Source: Sulfurimonas sp.
GTDB taxonomy: Bacteria; Campylobacterota; Campylobacteria; Campylobacterales; Sulfurimonadaceae
Assembly: GCF_023229025.1 (NCBI RefSeq)
Contig: NZ_JALOAA010000004.1
Location: 1 to 64,000 of the forward strand
Length of the DNA: 64,000 nucleotides
Direction: 5' to 3'
Under the pieces are notes generated by a model. The model was not told where the DNA came from and did not search any database. It saw only the letters and a list, made by a program, of their open reading frames with translations. Shown here one piece after another: positions 33,734-43,369 of the stretch; position 1 is the first letter of the stretch, and the number at the start of each line of letters is the position of its first letter. The translations under genes were made by a program, and so were the position numbers.

Positions 33734-34453
33734 ATGAATATACTTAAAGAGTTTAAAGTCAACGATAAATGCTCATATTTATCCGATAAAAATCAAACCA
33801 CTCACTACAAACTCATCGAGGAGTGCTCTACTGCTCATTGCCAAGATTTGATTGAGCGCGGCTATAGAAGATTTGGTAGAATGTTCTTTAGACCGATATG
33901 CTCTTCATGTGATGAGTGCAAAAGCATAAAAATAGATGTGCAAAATTTTAAATTTTCTTCCTCGCAAAGACGAGTTATAAGAAAAGCCGCAGAGATTAAA
34001 AGCTACATACAAAGACCAACCATAAGCAAGACACACTTGGCACTCTTTGAAAAGTATCATCTCTTTATGGGCGAGAAAAAAAATTGGGACTACTCACCTT
34101 CATCTGCACAAAGCTACTACGCCTCTTTTGTAGATGCTCCAAATGATTTCGGTTACGAGGTTTTATACTTTCATGAAGAGAAACTTATAGGAGTTGACTT
34201 AATCGATGTGCTAGATGACGGAGTATCCTCCATCTATTTCTATTATGACCCTGAGTATAGAGGCTACTCTCTAGGTAAGCTCTCTTTATATAATCAGATA
34301 ATGTTTGCAAAAAGAAGCAACAAAAGGTGGATCTATCTAGGTTACTATGTTAAAGAGTGTCCCTCTCTATCTTATAAATCTCACTATAAACCATATAAAA
34401 CCCTTGATGGCAGACCGAGTATATATGAAGAGCCAAAATGGCTAGTTACCTAA
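33734..34453 (+). CDS. bpt: Aspartate/glutamate leucyltransferase (Bpt, ATE family)
   Basis: A 239-residue aminoacyl-tRNA-protein transferase that adds leucine to N-terminal Asp/Glu, making substrates for the ClpS/ClpAP N-end rule. The N-terminal domain has RGYRRFGRMFFRPICSSCDECKSIKI; the C-terminal GNAT-like domain has YYDPEYRGYSLGKLSLYNQI. The length fits the bacterial Bpt class. No ribosome site is evident before the ATG. Overlaps the next convergent gene by 12 bp. Confidence 0.9.
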   Translation: MNILKEFKVNDKCSYLSDKNQTTHYKLIEECSTAHCQDLIERGYRRFGRMFFRPICSSCDECKSIKIDVQNFKFSSSQRRVIRKAAEIKSYIQRPTISKTHLALFEKYHLFMGEKKNWDYSPSSAQSYYASFVDAPNDFGYEVLYFHEEKLIGVDLIDVLDDGVSSIYFYYDPEYRGYSLGKLSLYNQIMFAKRSNKRWIYLGYYVKECPSLSYKSHYKPYKTLDGRPSIYEEPKWLVT

Positions 34454-35107
34454 AAGCTCCTCCTTTTGATGCTCTCTTATCTCTCTTTTTTTCTTAAGAA
34501 GCTCCTCTTCTAAAAGTTCTTTTATCTTCTGCTCTTTTGCTCTATCTTTTTCTCTGAGCCATTTTATTCTTTGCGCTTGAGTCTCTTCTTTTCTTGCCGC
34601 TCCTTTAGCTTCTTGCTTGCTCTTTTGTTTTTCTAACTCGCTTTGTATAAATGACATTACTTCATCTGATAGAAAAATCTCATCTTTAAACAGGGAGTAA
34701 AATTCAAAAATCTCATCCTTATAGTCATCAATTTTAATTATGCCGGAATTTAAAATTTCTGCAAAAAGCCTACTATTGCCCTCTTTAATAGCCTCTTGAA
34801 AACTATTTTTAGCGATTCTTGTAAAATTTATATCTTTTTTTGACAACTCTCTTAACTTCTGCAAGTACTCTAAATTATCTATACTTTTGTCCCCTAACTC
34901 TATCGCAAATCCATTTAGCTTTGTGCTATTGACATCTTTGATATACTCTTGTATCTCTTTTTTATATTGGGAAAATTTATCTATATCTTTTAGTTTATGT
35001 ATCGCTTGAGCATTATTATAAATCTGATCACCAAGCTGAGAGTATATAGTAGGATTTTGAGCAGAGAGAATCAAGGAGAGTAGAGTTATAAGTATAAAGT
35101 TTTTCAT
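34442..35107 (-). CDS. Exported coiled-coil protein of unknown function
   Basis: A 221-residue protein with a short signal peptide (MKNFILITLLSLILSAQ). A helical middle section follows, then a strongly charged C-terminal coiled coil (about 155-218, repeated Lys/Glu/Arg heptads). No family recognised. The signal predicts a periplasmic location. It could be a cell-envelope spacer, but nothing in the neighbourhood supports a specific role. Confidence 0.68.
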   Translation of the reverse strand: MKNFILITLLSLILSAQNPTIYSQLGDQIYNNAQAIHKLKDIDKFSQYKKEIQEYIKDVNSTKLNGFAIELGDKSIDNLEYLQKLRELSKKDINFTRIAKNSFQEAIKEGNSRLFAEILNSGIIKIDDYKDEIFEFYSLFKDEIFLSDEVMSFIQSELEKQKSKQEAKGAARKEETQAQRIKWLREKDRAKEQKIKELLEEELLKKKREIREHQKEELLGN

Positions 35108-35158
35108 TTTTCTACCTGACTTTTTTATTTTTTTAATTATACTAGATATAATTGCATC

Positions 35159-35401
35159 ATGATTAAAAAAATAAAAATTGAACTAATTTACTTCTTCTCA
35201 ATCTTGTTGGTGCTATCGGTTTTACAGCACTCAGACCTTTTGCATTCGCCTCTGCAAAGAATCGACTCAATTATGCAGCAAGGGAATTTTTTGCATCCTC
35301 TACTTTGGACATCTTTAGTTTATATAGTAATAGTGTCCTTAAGAGTGATTGTTAAGTTTATATTTTATATAAAAAATAGAAATAGTGCTAATAAATCGTA
35401 A
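35159..35401 (+). CDS. Unrecognised small two-span membrane protein
   Basis: An 80-residue protein with hydrophobic helices at about 9-24 and 48-70, a basic N-terminus (MIKKIKIE) and a basic tail. Both ends are probably cytoplasmic. No family recognised. It ends 64 bp before the convergent fusA stop. Confidence 0.55.
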   Translation: MIKKIKIELIYFFSILLVLSVLQHSDLLHSPLQRIDSIMQQGNFLHPLLWTSLVYIVIVSLRVIVKFIFYIKNRNSANKS

Positions 35402-35422
35402 AATTTAGATTTTTTTGTAGAA

Positions 35423-35450
35423 GGAGGTAGATAATACCTCCCAAAGGAGG
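35423..35450. terminator. fusA 3' hairpin region with two exclusive foldings
   Basis: GGAGGTA-GATAA-TACCTCC (35423-35441) overlaps a second stem CCTCC-CAAA-GGAGG (to about 35450). On the minus strand this follows the fusA stop. There is no clean U-run, so it may be a processing or stability element rather than a classic terminator. Confidence 0.45.
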
Positions 35451-35465
35451 CAAGATAATAAGGAA

Positions 35466-37556
35466 TTAGCCGTTTCTCTTTTTAATTATCTCTTCAGATA
35501 CATTTTTTGGAACTTCTTCATAGTGATCAAATTCCATAGAGTATGTAGCTCGTCCTTGAGTAGCAGAACGAAGATCGGTTGAGTAACCAAACATCTCAGC
35601 CAACGGGACGAAAGCATCAACAATTTTGTTTCCGCTTCTATCACCCATTGCATTTACTTGTCCACGGCGACGGTTAAGGTCACCGATAACATCACCCATG
35701 TACTCTTCCGGAACTTCAACTTCAACTTTCATCATCGGCTCTAAGATTGCAGGGCTTGCTTTTCTACAACCCTCTTTAAAGCCCATTGATGCTGCAAGTT
35801 TAAATGCCATCTCATTTGAATCGACCTCATGGTATGAACCATCATAAAGAGTGATTTCAATATCTTCCATAGGGTAGCCTGCAAGAACACCGTTGGCCAT
35901 AGTTTCAGAACAACCTTTTTCAACTGCAGGAATATACTCTTTTGGAATAACCCCACCTTTAATCTCATTGTGAAAAATAAATCCTGCACCGGCTTCGCCT
36001 GGCTTAATTCTAAGGAACACATGCCCAAATTGTCCACGACCGCCTGATTGCTTAGCGTATTTATACTCTTGTGAAACTTCTTTTTTTATTGTTTCACGGT
36101 AAGAGACTTGAGGAGCACCGACTTCAGCCTCTACCTTAAACTCTCTCTTCATACGATCAACAAGAATTTCAAGGTGTAGCTCTCCCATACCTGAGATAAT
36201 TGTCTGACCCGTCTCTTCATCTGTATGAACTTTAAACGATGGGTCTTCAGCAGCAAGCTTAGCTAATGCGATACCCATTTTTTCTTGATCTGCTTTAGTT
36301 TTTGGCTCAACTGCAACAGAGATAACAGGCTCAGGGAAAGTCATACGCTCTAATATAACCTTATCTTCGGCATCACAAAGAGTATCACCTGTTGTAGTAT
36401 ATTTAAGACCGACTACTGCACCGATTTCACCTGCATAAATCGCTTTTACTTCCTCACGCTTAACAGCATGCATCTTTAAAATACGACCTATACGCTCTTT
36501 TTTATCTTTTGTAGAGTTATGAACAAATGAGCCTGCTTCTATTGAACCACGGTAAACACGAATAAAAGTTAATGTTCCAACAAATGGGTCAGTCATTATT
36601 TTAAATGCTAAAGATGCGAATTTACCATCATCTTTTGATGGAACTACCACCTCTTTTGTCTCATCATCCATCATTGTACCACGAATATCAGCACACTCTG
36701 TAGGGGAAGGTAGATATGCAACAACAGCATCAAGAAGTGTTTGAACACCCTTGTTCTTAAATGCTGTTCCTGTAGTCATTGGAACTATATGCATGCCAAT
36801 TGTCGCAGCTTTTATTCCTGCTACGATCTCTTCTTCAGTAAGCTTTTCGCCCTCTAGGTATTTTTCGGCAAGCTCTTCATTACCGTCAACCTCAGAGATT
36901 GATTCAATTAATTTTTCATGATACTCATTTGCTTTTTCTAGCATATCCGCCGGAATCTCTTCTACATGGTAATTTGAACCCATTGCAGCATCTACATCCC
37001 AAACAATAGCTTTCATCTTAACAAGATCTACAACTCCTAAAAAACCATCTTCAGCACCGATTGGCAACTGAATTGGAACCGGATTACCTTTTAGGCGGTC
37101 ACGAATTTGAGCTTCAACTTCATAAAAATTTGCACCTGTTCTATCCATTTTGTTAACAAAAACAATTGATGGTACGCCATAACGATTTCTTTGTCTCCAA
37201 ACCGTCTCAGATTGAGGTTGAACGCCGCCAACTGCACAAAATACTGAAACAGCACCATCAAGAACACGCATAGAACGCTCAACCTCAATGGTAAAGTCAA
37301 CGTGACCCGGAGTATCAATAATGTTAATTTGCTTACCTTGCCACTCACAAGTTGTAGCAGCAGAAGTAATTGTAATACCACGCTCTTGCTCTTGCTCCAT
37401 CCAGTCCATAGTTGCAGAGCCTTCATGAGTTTCCCCCATCTTATGCTCACGCCCCGTATAGAACAGAATTCTCTCAGTCGTTGTTGTTTTACCTGCATCA
37501 ATGTGAGCAGCAATACCGATGTTTCTTACGTCTTCTAGTTTATGTGATCTCGCCAT
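35466..37556 (-). CDS. fusA: Elongation factor G
   Basis: A 696-residue translocation GTPase. G1 AHIDAGKTTT (near residue 17), G3 DTPGHVDFT and G4 NKMD are present, followed by domains II-V including the QSGGRGQFGHV segment. It is the last gene of the rpsL-rpsG-fusA (str) operon, 11 bp after rpsG. tuf is not attached here; the tuf copy in this window is at 51242. Confidence 0.98.
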   Translation of the reverse strand: MARSHKLEDVRNIGIAAHIDAGKTTTTERILFYTGREHKMGETHEGSATMDWMEQEQERGITITSAATTCEWQGKQINIIDTPGHVDFTIEVERSMRVLDGAVSVFCAVGGVQPQSETVWRQRNRYGVPSIVFVNKMDRTGANFYEVEAQIRDRLKGNPVPIQLPIGAEDGFLGVVDLVKMKAIVWDVDAAMGSNYHVEEIPADMLEKANEYHEKLIESISEVDGNEELAEKYLEGEKLTEEEIVAGIKAATIGMHIVPMTTGTAFKNKGVQTLLDAVVAYLPSPTECADIRGTMMDDETKEVVVPSKDDGKFASLAFKIMTDPFVGTLTFIRVYRGSIEAGSFVHNSTKDKKERIGRILKMHAVKREEVKAIYAGEIGAVVGLKYTTTGDTLCDAEDKVILERMTFPEPVISVAVEPKTKADQEKMGIALAKLAAEDPSFKVHTDEETGQTIISGMGELHLEILVDRMKREFKVEAEVGAPQVSYRETIKKEVSQEYKYAKQSGGRGQFGHVFLRIKPGEAGAGFIFHNEIKGGVIPKEYIPAVEKGCSETMANGVLAGYPMEDIEITLYDGSYHEVDSNEMAFKLAASMGFKEGCRKASPAILEPMMKVEVEVPEEYMGDVIGDLNRRRGQVNAMGDRSGNKIVDAFVPLAEMFGYSTDLRSATQGRATYSMEFDHYEEVPKNVSEEIIKKRNG

Positions 37557-37567
37557 AATTTATCCTA

Positions 37568-38035
37568 TTACCAACGATAGTGAGCAAATGCTTTATTTGC
37601 TTCAGCCATACGATAGGTATCTTCTTTTTTCTTAAATGCATTGCCTTTATCAGATGACGCATCCATCAATTCATTTGCTAATCTCTCAGCCATTGTTCTT
37701 TCGTTTCTTTTACGTGAAGCATCAACTAACCATCTAATAGCTAGTGAAAGCTGACGTACCGGACGTACTTCTACTGGAACTTGATAAGTAGCACCACCAA
37801 CACGGCGACTTTTTACTTCAATAATAGGCTTGATGTTCTCTATGGCTTCATTAAATGTATCTATACCACTTTTTTCACCACGTGCGCTAATGATATCCAT
37901 TGCACTGTAAATAATCTTCTCAGCTGTAGATTTTTTGCCATCAAACATAACTTTGTTTATAAATTTCGTTAAAACTTTGCTTCCATAAACCGGATCGGGC
38001 ATAATTTCACGAACAGGAGCTTTTCTTCTTCTCAT
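37568..38035 (-). CDS. rpsG: 30S ribosomal protein S7
   Basis: A 155-residue primary 16S rRNA-binding protein that organises the head of the small subunit. The sequence MRRRKAPVREIMPDPVYGS and the end YRMAEANKAFAHYRW are standard. It is 230 bp downstream of rpsL, an unusually large gap full of hairpins, and 11 bp before fusA. Confidence 0.98.
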   Translation of the reverse strand: MRRRKAPVREIMPDPVYGSKVLTKFINKVMFDGKKSTAEKIIYSAMDIISARGEKSGIDTFNEAIENIKPIIEVKSRRVGGATYQVPVEVRPVRQLSLAIRWLVDASRKRNERTMAERLANELMDASSDKGNAFKKKEDTYRMAEANKAFAHYRW

Positions 38036-38151
38036 TTGTAATTTTCCTTACTTCAATTTGTTTTTGTTCAAATTTACTCAAAACACTTAGAGTGTCCTGT
38101 AGCTACTTGAATACTATTCAGCTTTTTCATACTTGCCAACCAATTCCAAAA

Positions 38152-38225
38152 CGAAACTAGTTTCGTGAGCCTTCTGCTGAAGAAAACCCAATGTTAACGT
38201 AGTAAAACAGACTAGTTCGTTTTAC
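38152..38225 (-). promoter_or_regulatory. Hairpins in the rpsL-rpsG gap
   Basis: A perfect 14-bp palindrome CGAAACTAGTTTCG (38152-38165), and a 7-bp stem GTAAAAC/GTTTTAC (38202-38225) whose loop also holds ACTAGT. In the minus-strand transcript these precede rpsG by 120-190 nt. They are candidate S7 autoregulation or RNA-processing sites. Confidence 0.45.
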
Positions 38226-38248
38226 GTACTTAATGTTATAGCAGTACC

Positions 38249-38279
38249 TAAAAAATAATCAAAGATTATTTTTTAGGAC
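38249..38279 (-). terminator. Attenuator-like hairpin embedding the rpsL stop
   Basis: A perfect 14-bp inverted repeat with a 3-base loop. The 5' arm on the minus strand consists of the last rpsL codons and its TAA stop; the 3' arm ends in a U-rich run. It can act as a partial terminator between rpsL and rpsG. Confidence 0.55.
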
Positions 38280-38640
38280 GCTTTGTTCCGTATTTAGAAC
38301 GAGCTACAGTACGACCTGTAACACCTGCGGTATCTAATGCACCACGAACAATGTGATACTTAACACCCGGTAAATCTTTAATACGACCACCACGAACAAG
38401 AACTATTGAGTGCTCTTGAAGGTTGTGACCCTCACCACCTATGTAAGAGATAACTTCAAAACCTGAAGTTAAACGAACTTTTGCAACTTTTCTCAAAGCC
38501 GAGTTAGGTTTTTTAGGTGTTGTCGTGTAAACACGTGTACAAACACCGCGACGCTGTGGACATGATAGTAGAGCCGGTGATTTTAAATTTTTAACCACTT
38601 TTTTACGCTCTTTACGTATCAATTGATTGATTGTAGGCAT
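38266..38640 (-). CDS. rpsL: 30S ribosomal protein S12
   Basis: A 124-residue decoding-centre protein. The streptomycin-site segments TTPKKPNSALRKVAKVRL and the LPGVKYHIVRGALD loop are wild-type-like. The stop codon lies inside a hairpin arm. It starts the str operon; 217 bp upstream hold the rpoC 3' hairpin and presumably the str promoter. Confidence 0.98.
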   Translation of the reverse strand: MPTINQLIRKERKKVVKNLKSPALLSCPQRRGVCTRVYTTTPKKPNSALRKVAKVRLTSGFEVISYIGGEGHNLQEHSIVLVRGGRIKDLPGVKYHIVRGALDTAGVTGRTVARSKYGTKRPKK

Positions 38641-38806
38641 ACAATTCCTTTACTTAATTTTTTCCAGTAGAATTTAACTCTCTCTTTTTAGGGAGTTATA
38701 GACGCGTGATTGTAGTGAAAATTTAATAAAAGTTAGCTTATTTTAAGTATTAATTAATATATAAATTTTATGTGAGAAAGATAGTTGCTAGAATTTATTT
38801 AGAATC

Positions 38807-38843
38807 AAGTTCAAGATGACTAGAGGTTAGTCATCTCAAACTT
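38807..38843 (-). terminator. Hairpin after rpoC
   Basis: A 9-bp perfect stem AGATGACTA/TAGTCATCT with outer AAGTT/AACTT pairing, 14 bp after the rpoC stop. It is followed on the minus strand by an A/T-rich stretch but no run of Us, so termination may be incomplete or factor-assisted. Confidence 0.5.
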
Positions 38844-38857
38844 AGAAAAATCAGATT

Positions 38858-41800
38858 TTAGTTATACTCAAAAACAATCTGCTGATCTTTGTACATACCG
38901 GTTCCAACAGGGATTGTGCGACCTATGATGACATTTTCTTTTAGATCATTTAAGTCATCAATTTTAGCACTTACAGCTGCTTCTGTTAATACTTTAGTAG
39001 TATCTTGGAACGATGCAGCCGATATGATACTATCCGCTGAAACTGCCGCTCTTGTAATACCCACCAAGAAAGGCTCTGCAATTGCAGGACGACCGCCAAG
39101 TTTGACAATCTTTTCATTCTCCTCGGCAAACTTAGTTTTAGAGATTAAGTCTCCCTCTATAAACTTCGTATCGCCCGATTTTACAATTTTTATCTGTCTT
39201 AGCATCTGCGTAAAGATTACTTCAATATGCTTATCGGCAATATTTACACCTTGTGAACGATAAACTTGCTGTACTTCACTTACTAAGTAGTTATAAAGTG
39301 CTTTTACACCCATGATACGTAATAGCTCATGTGAAGATATAATACCTGTTGTCAATCTCTCTCCCGCATGTACAAAGTCGCCGACATTAACAACAGCAGA
39401 GTGAGATTTATCAACAAAATACTCTTTTATTATGCCGTTTTCCGATGAAACAATAATCCTAACTTTTCCACGAAGAGGTTTACCAAAACTCACTATTCCG
39501 TCTATCTCAGATATAAGAGCTGTTGCTTTTGGACGACGACCCTCAAAAAGTTCACTTACACGAGGAAGACCCCCAGTGATATCGCTTGATTTTTGAAGTG
39601 CTTTTGGTACTTTTGCAATAATATCCGCTACTTTAACACTCGCTCCATTTTGTACATATATAGATGTTTTTGGTTGAAGTTGATATCTTATAACCTCTCC
39701 ATCTTCACATGCAAGAACAATTGTCGGTTTATACTCAGTAGATACATGATCGCTTATCATTAAACGTGTTTTGCCCGTTAGTTCGTCATACTGCTCTGTA
39801 GCAGTTGTGCCGCTTATAATATCTTCAAAATGCACAACACCGTTTGTCTCTGATATAATCGGATTAGAGTATGGATCCCACTCTGCAATAATAGTTGACT
39901 CATCACTCTTTGGCTTAGCAATGACGGACTTAGGATCTACAACAGCATCATCCTCAACAACAATCACGGACCCACGTGCAATATAGTGTCTTACCGCTTC
40001 ACGATTGTTACTATCAACTACGGTTGCAAAAAGACCTTTTTCAACTACCTCATACCCTGCCTTAAGACCTTCAAATCTCTCTAGATAGTCGCCTTTTAGC
40101 AAGAAGTATTTAACAACACCATCCTCTTTTGCAAAAATCTTTTGAGTTACAGGTGCTCCATTTGCAACTAAAATTTCAGATGCATATGGAATACGACTTG
40201 GAACATTCCACCCGTCTTTGATTGTCTCAACGATTGACTCAAGCTCTTTTACCTCAGATCCACTCTCATACGGAAAGTAGTATTTACCCTCTATTTGACC
40301 GCCGACTCCTGCTAGTTCATTTGGCTTAGCAATCTCATTTTTACGAAGTACATAGCGAACCGTATCTGTTTTTGACGATACGCTTATAATTACTTCGTCA
40401 TGAACGGTTTGAATCTTAACTTTACCTGCAAAAGGAGCTTTAATTTTCGGTTCAACCAAAAGTACTGCCGCATTTCTACGATTTGCAACTATGTTTTTAT
40501 TCTCTTTTGAGAGATATGTTTTAAGATTATAGTAACGTATAAAACCCTCTTTCTCAGCAATAACTTGTCTCTCTTGAGCAGTTGAAGATGCTGTTCCACC
40601 AACGTGGAATGTTCTAAGAGTCAGCTGAGTACCAGGCTCACCGATTGATTGTGCTGCAATAATACCAACAGCCTCACCCTTGCGGACTATATATCCTGTT
40701 GCTAGGTTTACACCGTAGCATAATGCACAAATACCGTTTTCACTTTTACAAGTTGTCGGTGTTCTAATGTGTGCAGTTTTAATGCCGGCTTCAGAGATTA
40801 CTTTAGCAGATACTTCATCAATTAAAGTGCCTTCAGCATATAAAATCTCATTTGAAATAGGGTCAATTACATCATCAGCTAAAACTCTACCGTTTAATCT
40901 ATCTTCAAGAGACTCTATTAGAGTGTTTTGATCACTAATATCAGATATCTCTATGCCCTCATGAGTATAACAATCATGCTCTACAATTTTAACATTTTGA
41001 GCAACATCAACAAGCTTACGTGTTAGATAACCCGCATTTGCTGTTTTAAGTGCAGTATCGGCAAGGCCTTTTCTAGCACCGTGAGTTGAAATAAAGTACT
41101 CAATTACGTTAAGACCCTCTTTAAAGTTGGAGATAATCGGAGTCTCAATAATTTCACCGCTTGGCTTAGCCATCAATCCTCTCATACCTGCAAGCTGACG
41201 AATCTGAGCCGCTGAACCACGAGCACCCGAATCCGCCATCATATGAATAGAGTTAAAGCCATTTTTATCAGTTTGAACAAGCTCCATCATCTGAGTTGCA
41301 AGAGTGTTGTTTGTATCTGTCCAAACGTCAATAATTTTATTGTATCTCTCTTGCTCAGTTAAAAGACCTGCTTCAAACTGCTTTTGAATCTCAAATGCTC
41401 TGTTTTTTGAATCGGCAATCTTAGCTGCTTTTCCTGCAGGGATTTTAATATCATCTATTGATATAGATATTCCCGACTCTGTTGCATGTTTAAAGCCTAA
41501 ATCTTTAAGTCTATCTAAGAAACCAGCTGTAATGCCTATACCGCCATGTTTTTGAACATAATCAACAAGTTCATTTATAGCTTTTTTCTTCATAACTCTG
41601 TTCCAGAGTTCTGATGGAACAAAATCAGGTAAAATTGCTTTAATTAACATACGACCTGCCGTTGTATGAATTATTCTACCTTCATCTCTTGTTCTAACCT
41701 TTGCATGAATATCTAGTGCGTTATGCTCTATAGCAATTCTTACTTCATCGACATTTGCAAAAAGTTTATTTGAACCCTTCACACCGTTTTTCTCTAAACT

Positions 41801-43369
41801 AATATAGTAAATACCAAGAACCATATCTTGTGAAGGCGTAGCAATCGCTTTTCCTGATGCAGGCAGAAGAATATTCATAGATGCCATCATTAATACTTTT
41901 GCTTCTGCAATAGCAGCCGAGCCTAGCGGAACATGCACAGCCATCTGGTCACCGTCAAAATCGGCGTTAAATGCAGCACAAACTAACGGATGAAGCTGAA
42001 TAGCCTTGCCATCAATTAGCTTAGGATGAAATGCCTGAATAGAGAGCTTATGAAGTGTCGGTGCACGGTTAAGAAGAACAGGATACCCGTCAACTATCTC
42101 AGCTAAACACTCCCAAACTTCATTCGTCTTCTCCTCAATCATCTTCTTAGCAGCTTTAACAGTTGTTGCATAACCCTTATCTTCAAGTTTTGCAATTAAA
42201 TGAGGCTTAAATAGCTCTAGTGCCATTTTCTTAGGCAATCCACACTCATCCATTCTTAAATTTGGACCGACAACAATTACAGAACGTCCGGAGAAGTCAA
42301 CACGCTTACCGAGTAAATTTTGTCTAAAACGACCCTGCTTACCTTTAATAATCTCACTTAAAGATTTAAGTGGGCGTTTATTTGCACCTTTAACTGCATT
42401 TGCACGACGACCGTTATCAAATAGAGCATCAACGGACTCTTGAAGCATACGCTTCTCATTTCTAACAATAATTTCAGGTGCTTCAAGCTCAACAAGACGC
42501 TTAAGTCTTTGGTTACGGTTAATAACACGGCGATAAAGGTCATTTACGTCAGAGACTGCGAACTTACCGCCGTCTAATGATACAAGAGGTCTTAAATCCG
42601 GTGGAAGAACAGGAAGAACCGTCAGCATCATCCAAGCAGGATTGTTTCCTGAATTTAAGAACGATTCAATAACTTTTAATCTTTTAGCAATAGTTTTTGT
42701 TTTTGCTTCACTTTTTGTAAGCTCAATATCCTCTTTAAGCTGAGTAAATGCATCAACTAAATCGATATCTTCAAGCAAATCACGAACAACTTCACCGCCC
42801 ATACGAGCCTTAAAGCCTAATTCGCCAAATCTTTGTTGAAGTGTACGATACTGCTCCTCATTTAAAACATCATACTTTAAAACCGGTGTTTTTGCTTCTG
42901 CATCATAATATGCTTCACCGCCACTCTCGACTATATATGCTTCATAATAGAGTACGCGCTCTAAATCTTTCATCTTGATGCCAAGTAAAGTACCAATACG
43001 TGAAGGTAGGGAGCTTACATACCAGATGTGCGCAACAGGAGTTACAAGTTCTATATGTCCCATGCGAACACGGCGAACTTTAGTGCTTGTTACTTCGACT
43101 CCACACTTCTCACATACAACACCTTTGTAGCGCATCTTTTTATATTTACCACATAGACACTCATAATCTCTTACGGGTCCAAAAATTTTCGCACAAAATA
43201 GACCGTCACGCTCTGGTTTTAGTGTACGATAGTTAATAGTTTCGGGTTTTTTAACTTCACCGTGACTCCATGATAAAATCTTATCAGGAGCTGCTAAGCG
43301 AAACTGTATCTGCTTTATATCAGTCGGTCTTTTTTCTTCAGTCACTTCAATAGGTACTAATTTACTCAT
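38858..43369 (-). CDS. rpoC: RNA polymerase beta' subunit
   Basis: A 1,503-residue catalytic subunit. The N-terminal zinc ribbon CLCGKYKKMRYKGVVCEKCG and the magnesium loop NADFDGDQM (Asn468 onward) are present, as are the C-terminal zinc cysteines CKSENGICALCYG. ATG 43369 (MSKLVPIEV) is preferred over the frame opening at 43387. It overlaps the rpoB stop by 8 bp (ATGAGTAA). The two subunits are separate here, unlike in Helicobacter. Confidence 0.98.
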   Translation of the reverse strand: MSKLVPIEVTEEKRPTDIKQIQFRLAAPDKILSWSHGEVKKPETINYRTLKPERDGLFCAKIFGPVRDYECLCGKYKKMRYKGVVCEKCGVEVTSTKVRRVRMGHIELVTPVAHIWYVSSLPSRIGTLLGIKMKDLERVLYYEAYIVESGGEAYYDAEAKTPVLKYDVLNEEQYRTLQQRFGELGFKARMGGEVVRDLLEDIDLVDAFTQLKEDIELTKSEAKTKTIAKRLKVIESFLNSGNNPAWMMLTVLPVLPPDLRPLVSLDGGKFAVSDVNDLYRRVINRNQRLKRLVELEAPEIIVRNEKRMLQESVDALFDNGRRANAVKGANKRPLKSLSEIIKGKQGRFRQNLLGKRVDFSGRSVIVVGPNLRMDECGLPKKMALELFKPHLIAKLEDKGYATTVKAAKKMIEEKTNEVWECLAEIVDGYPVLLNRAPTLHKLSIQAFHPKLIDGKAIQLHPLVCAAFNADFDGDQMAVHVPLGSAAIAEAKVLMMASMNILLPASGKAIATPSQDMVLGIYYISLEKNGVKGSNKLFANVDEVRIAIEHNALDIHAKVRTRDEGRIIHTTAGRMLIKAILPDFVPSELWNRVMKKKAINELVDYVQKHGGIGITAGFLDRLKDLGFKHATESGISISIDDIKIPAGKAAKIADSKNRAFEIQKQFEAGLLTEQERYNKIIDVWTDTNNTLATQMMELVQTDKNGFNSIHMMADSGARGSAAQIRQLAGMRGLMAKPSGEIIETPIISNFKEGLNVIEYFISTHGARKGLADTALKTANAGYLTRKLVDVAQNVKIVEHDCYTHEGIEISDISDQNTLIESLEDRLNGRVLADDVIDPISNEILYAEGTLIDEVSAKVISEAGIKTAHIRTPTTCKSENGICALCYGVNLATGYIVRKGEAVGIIAAQSIGEPGTQLTLRTFHVGGTASSTAQERQVIAEKEGFIRYYNLKTYLSKENKNIVANRRNAAVLLVEPKIKAPFAGKVKIQTVHDEVIISVSSKTDTVRYVLRKNEIAKPNELAGVGGQIEGKYYFPYESGSEVKELESIVETIKDGWNVPSRIPYASEILVANGAPVTQKIFAKEDGVVKYFLLKGDYLERFEGLKAGYEVVEKGLFATVVDSNNREAVRHYIARGSVIVVEDDAVVDPKSVIAKPKSDESTIIAEWDPYSNPIISETNGVVHFEDIISGTTATEQYDELTGKTRLMISDHVSTEYKPTIVLACEDGEVIRYQLQPKTSIYVQNGASVKVADIIAKVPKALQKSSDITGGLPRVSELFEGRRPKATALISEIDGIVSFGKPLRGKVRIIVSSENGIIKEYFVDKSHSAVVNVGDFVHAGERLTTGIISSHELLRIMGVKALYNYLVSEVQQVYRSQGVNIADKHIEVIFTQMLRQIKIVKSGDTKFIEGDLISKTKFAEENEKIVKLGGRPAIAEPFLVGITRAAVSADSIISAASFQDTTKVLTEAAVSAKIDDLNDLKENVIIGRTIPVGTGMYKDQQIVFEYN

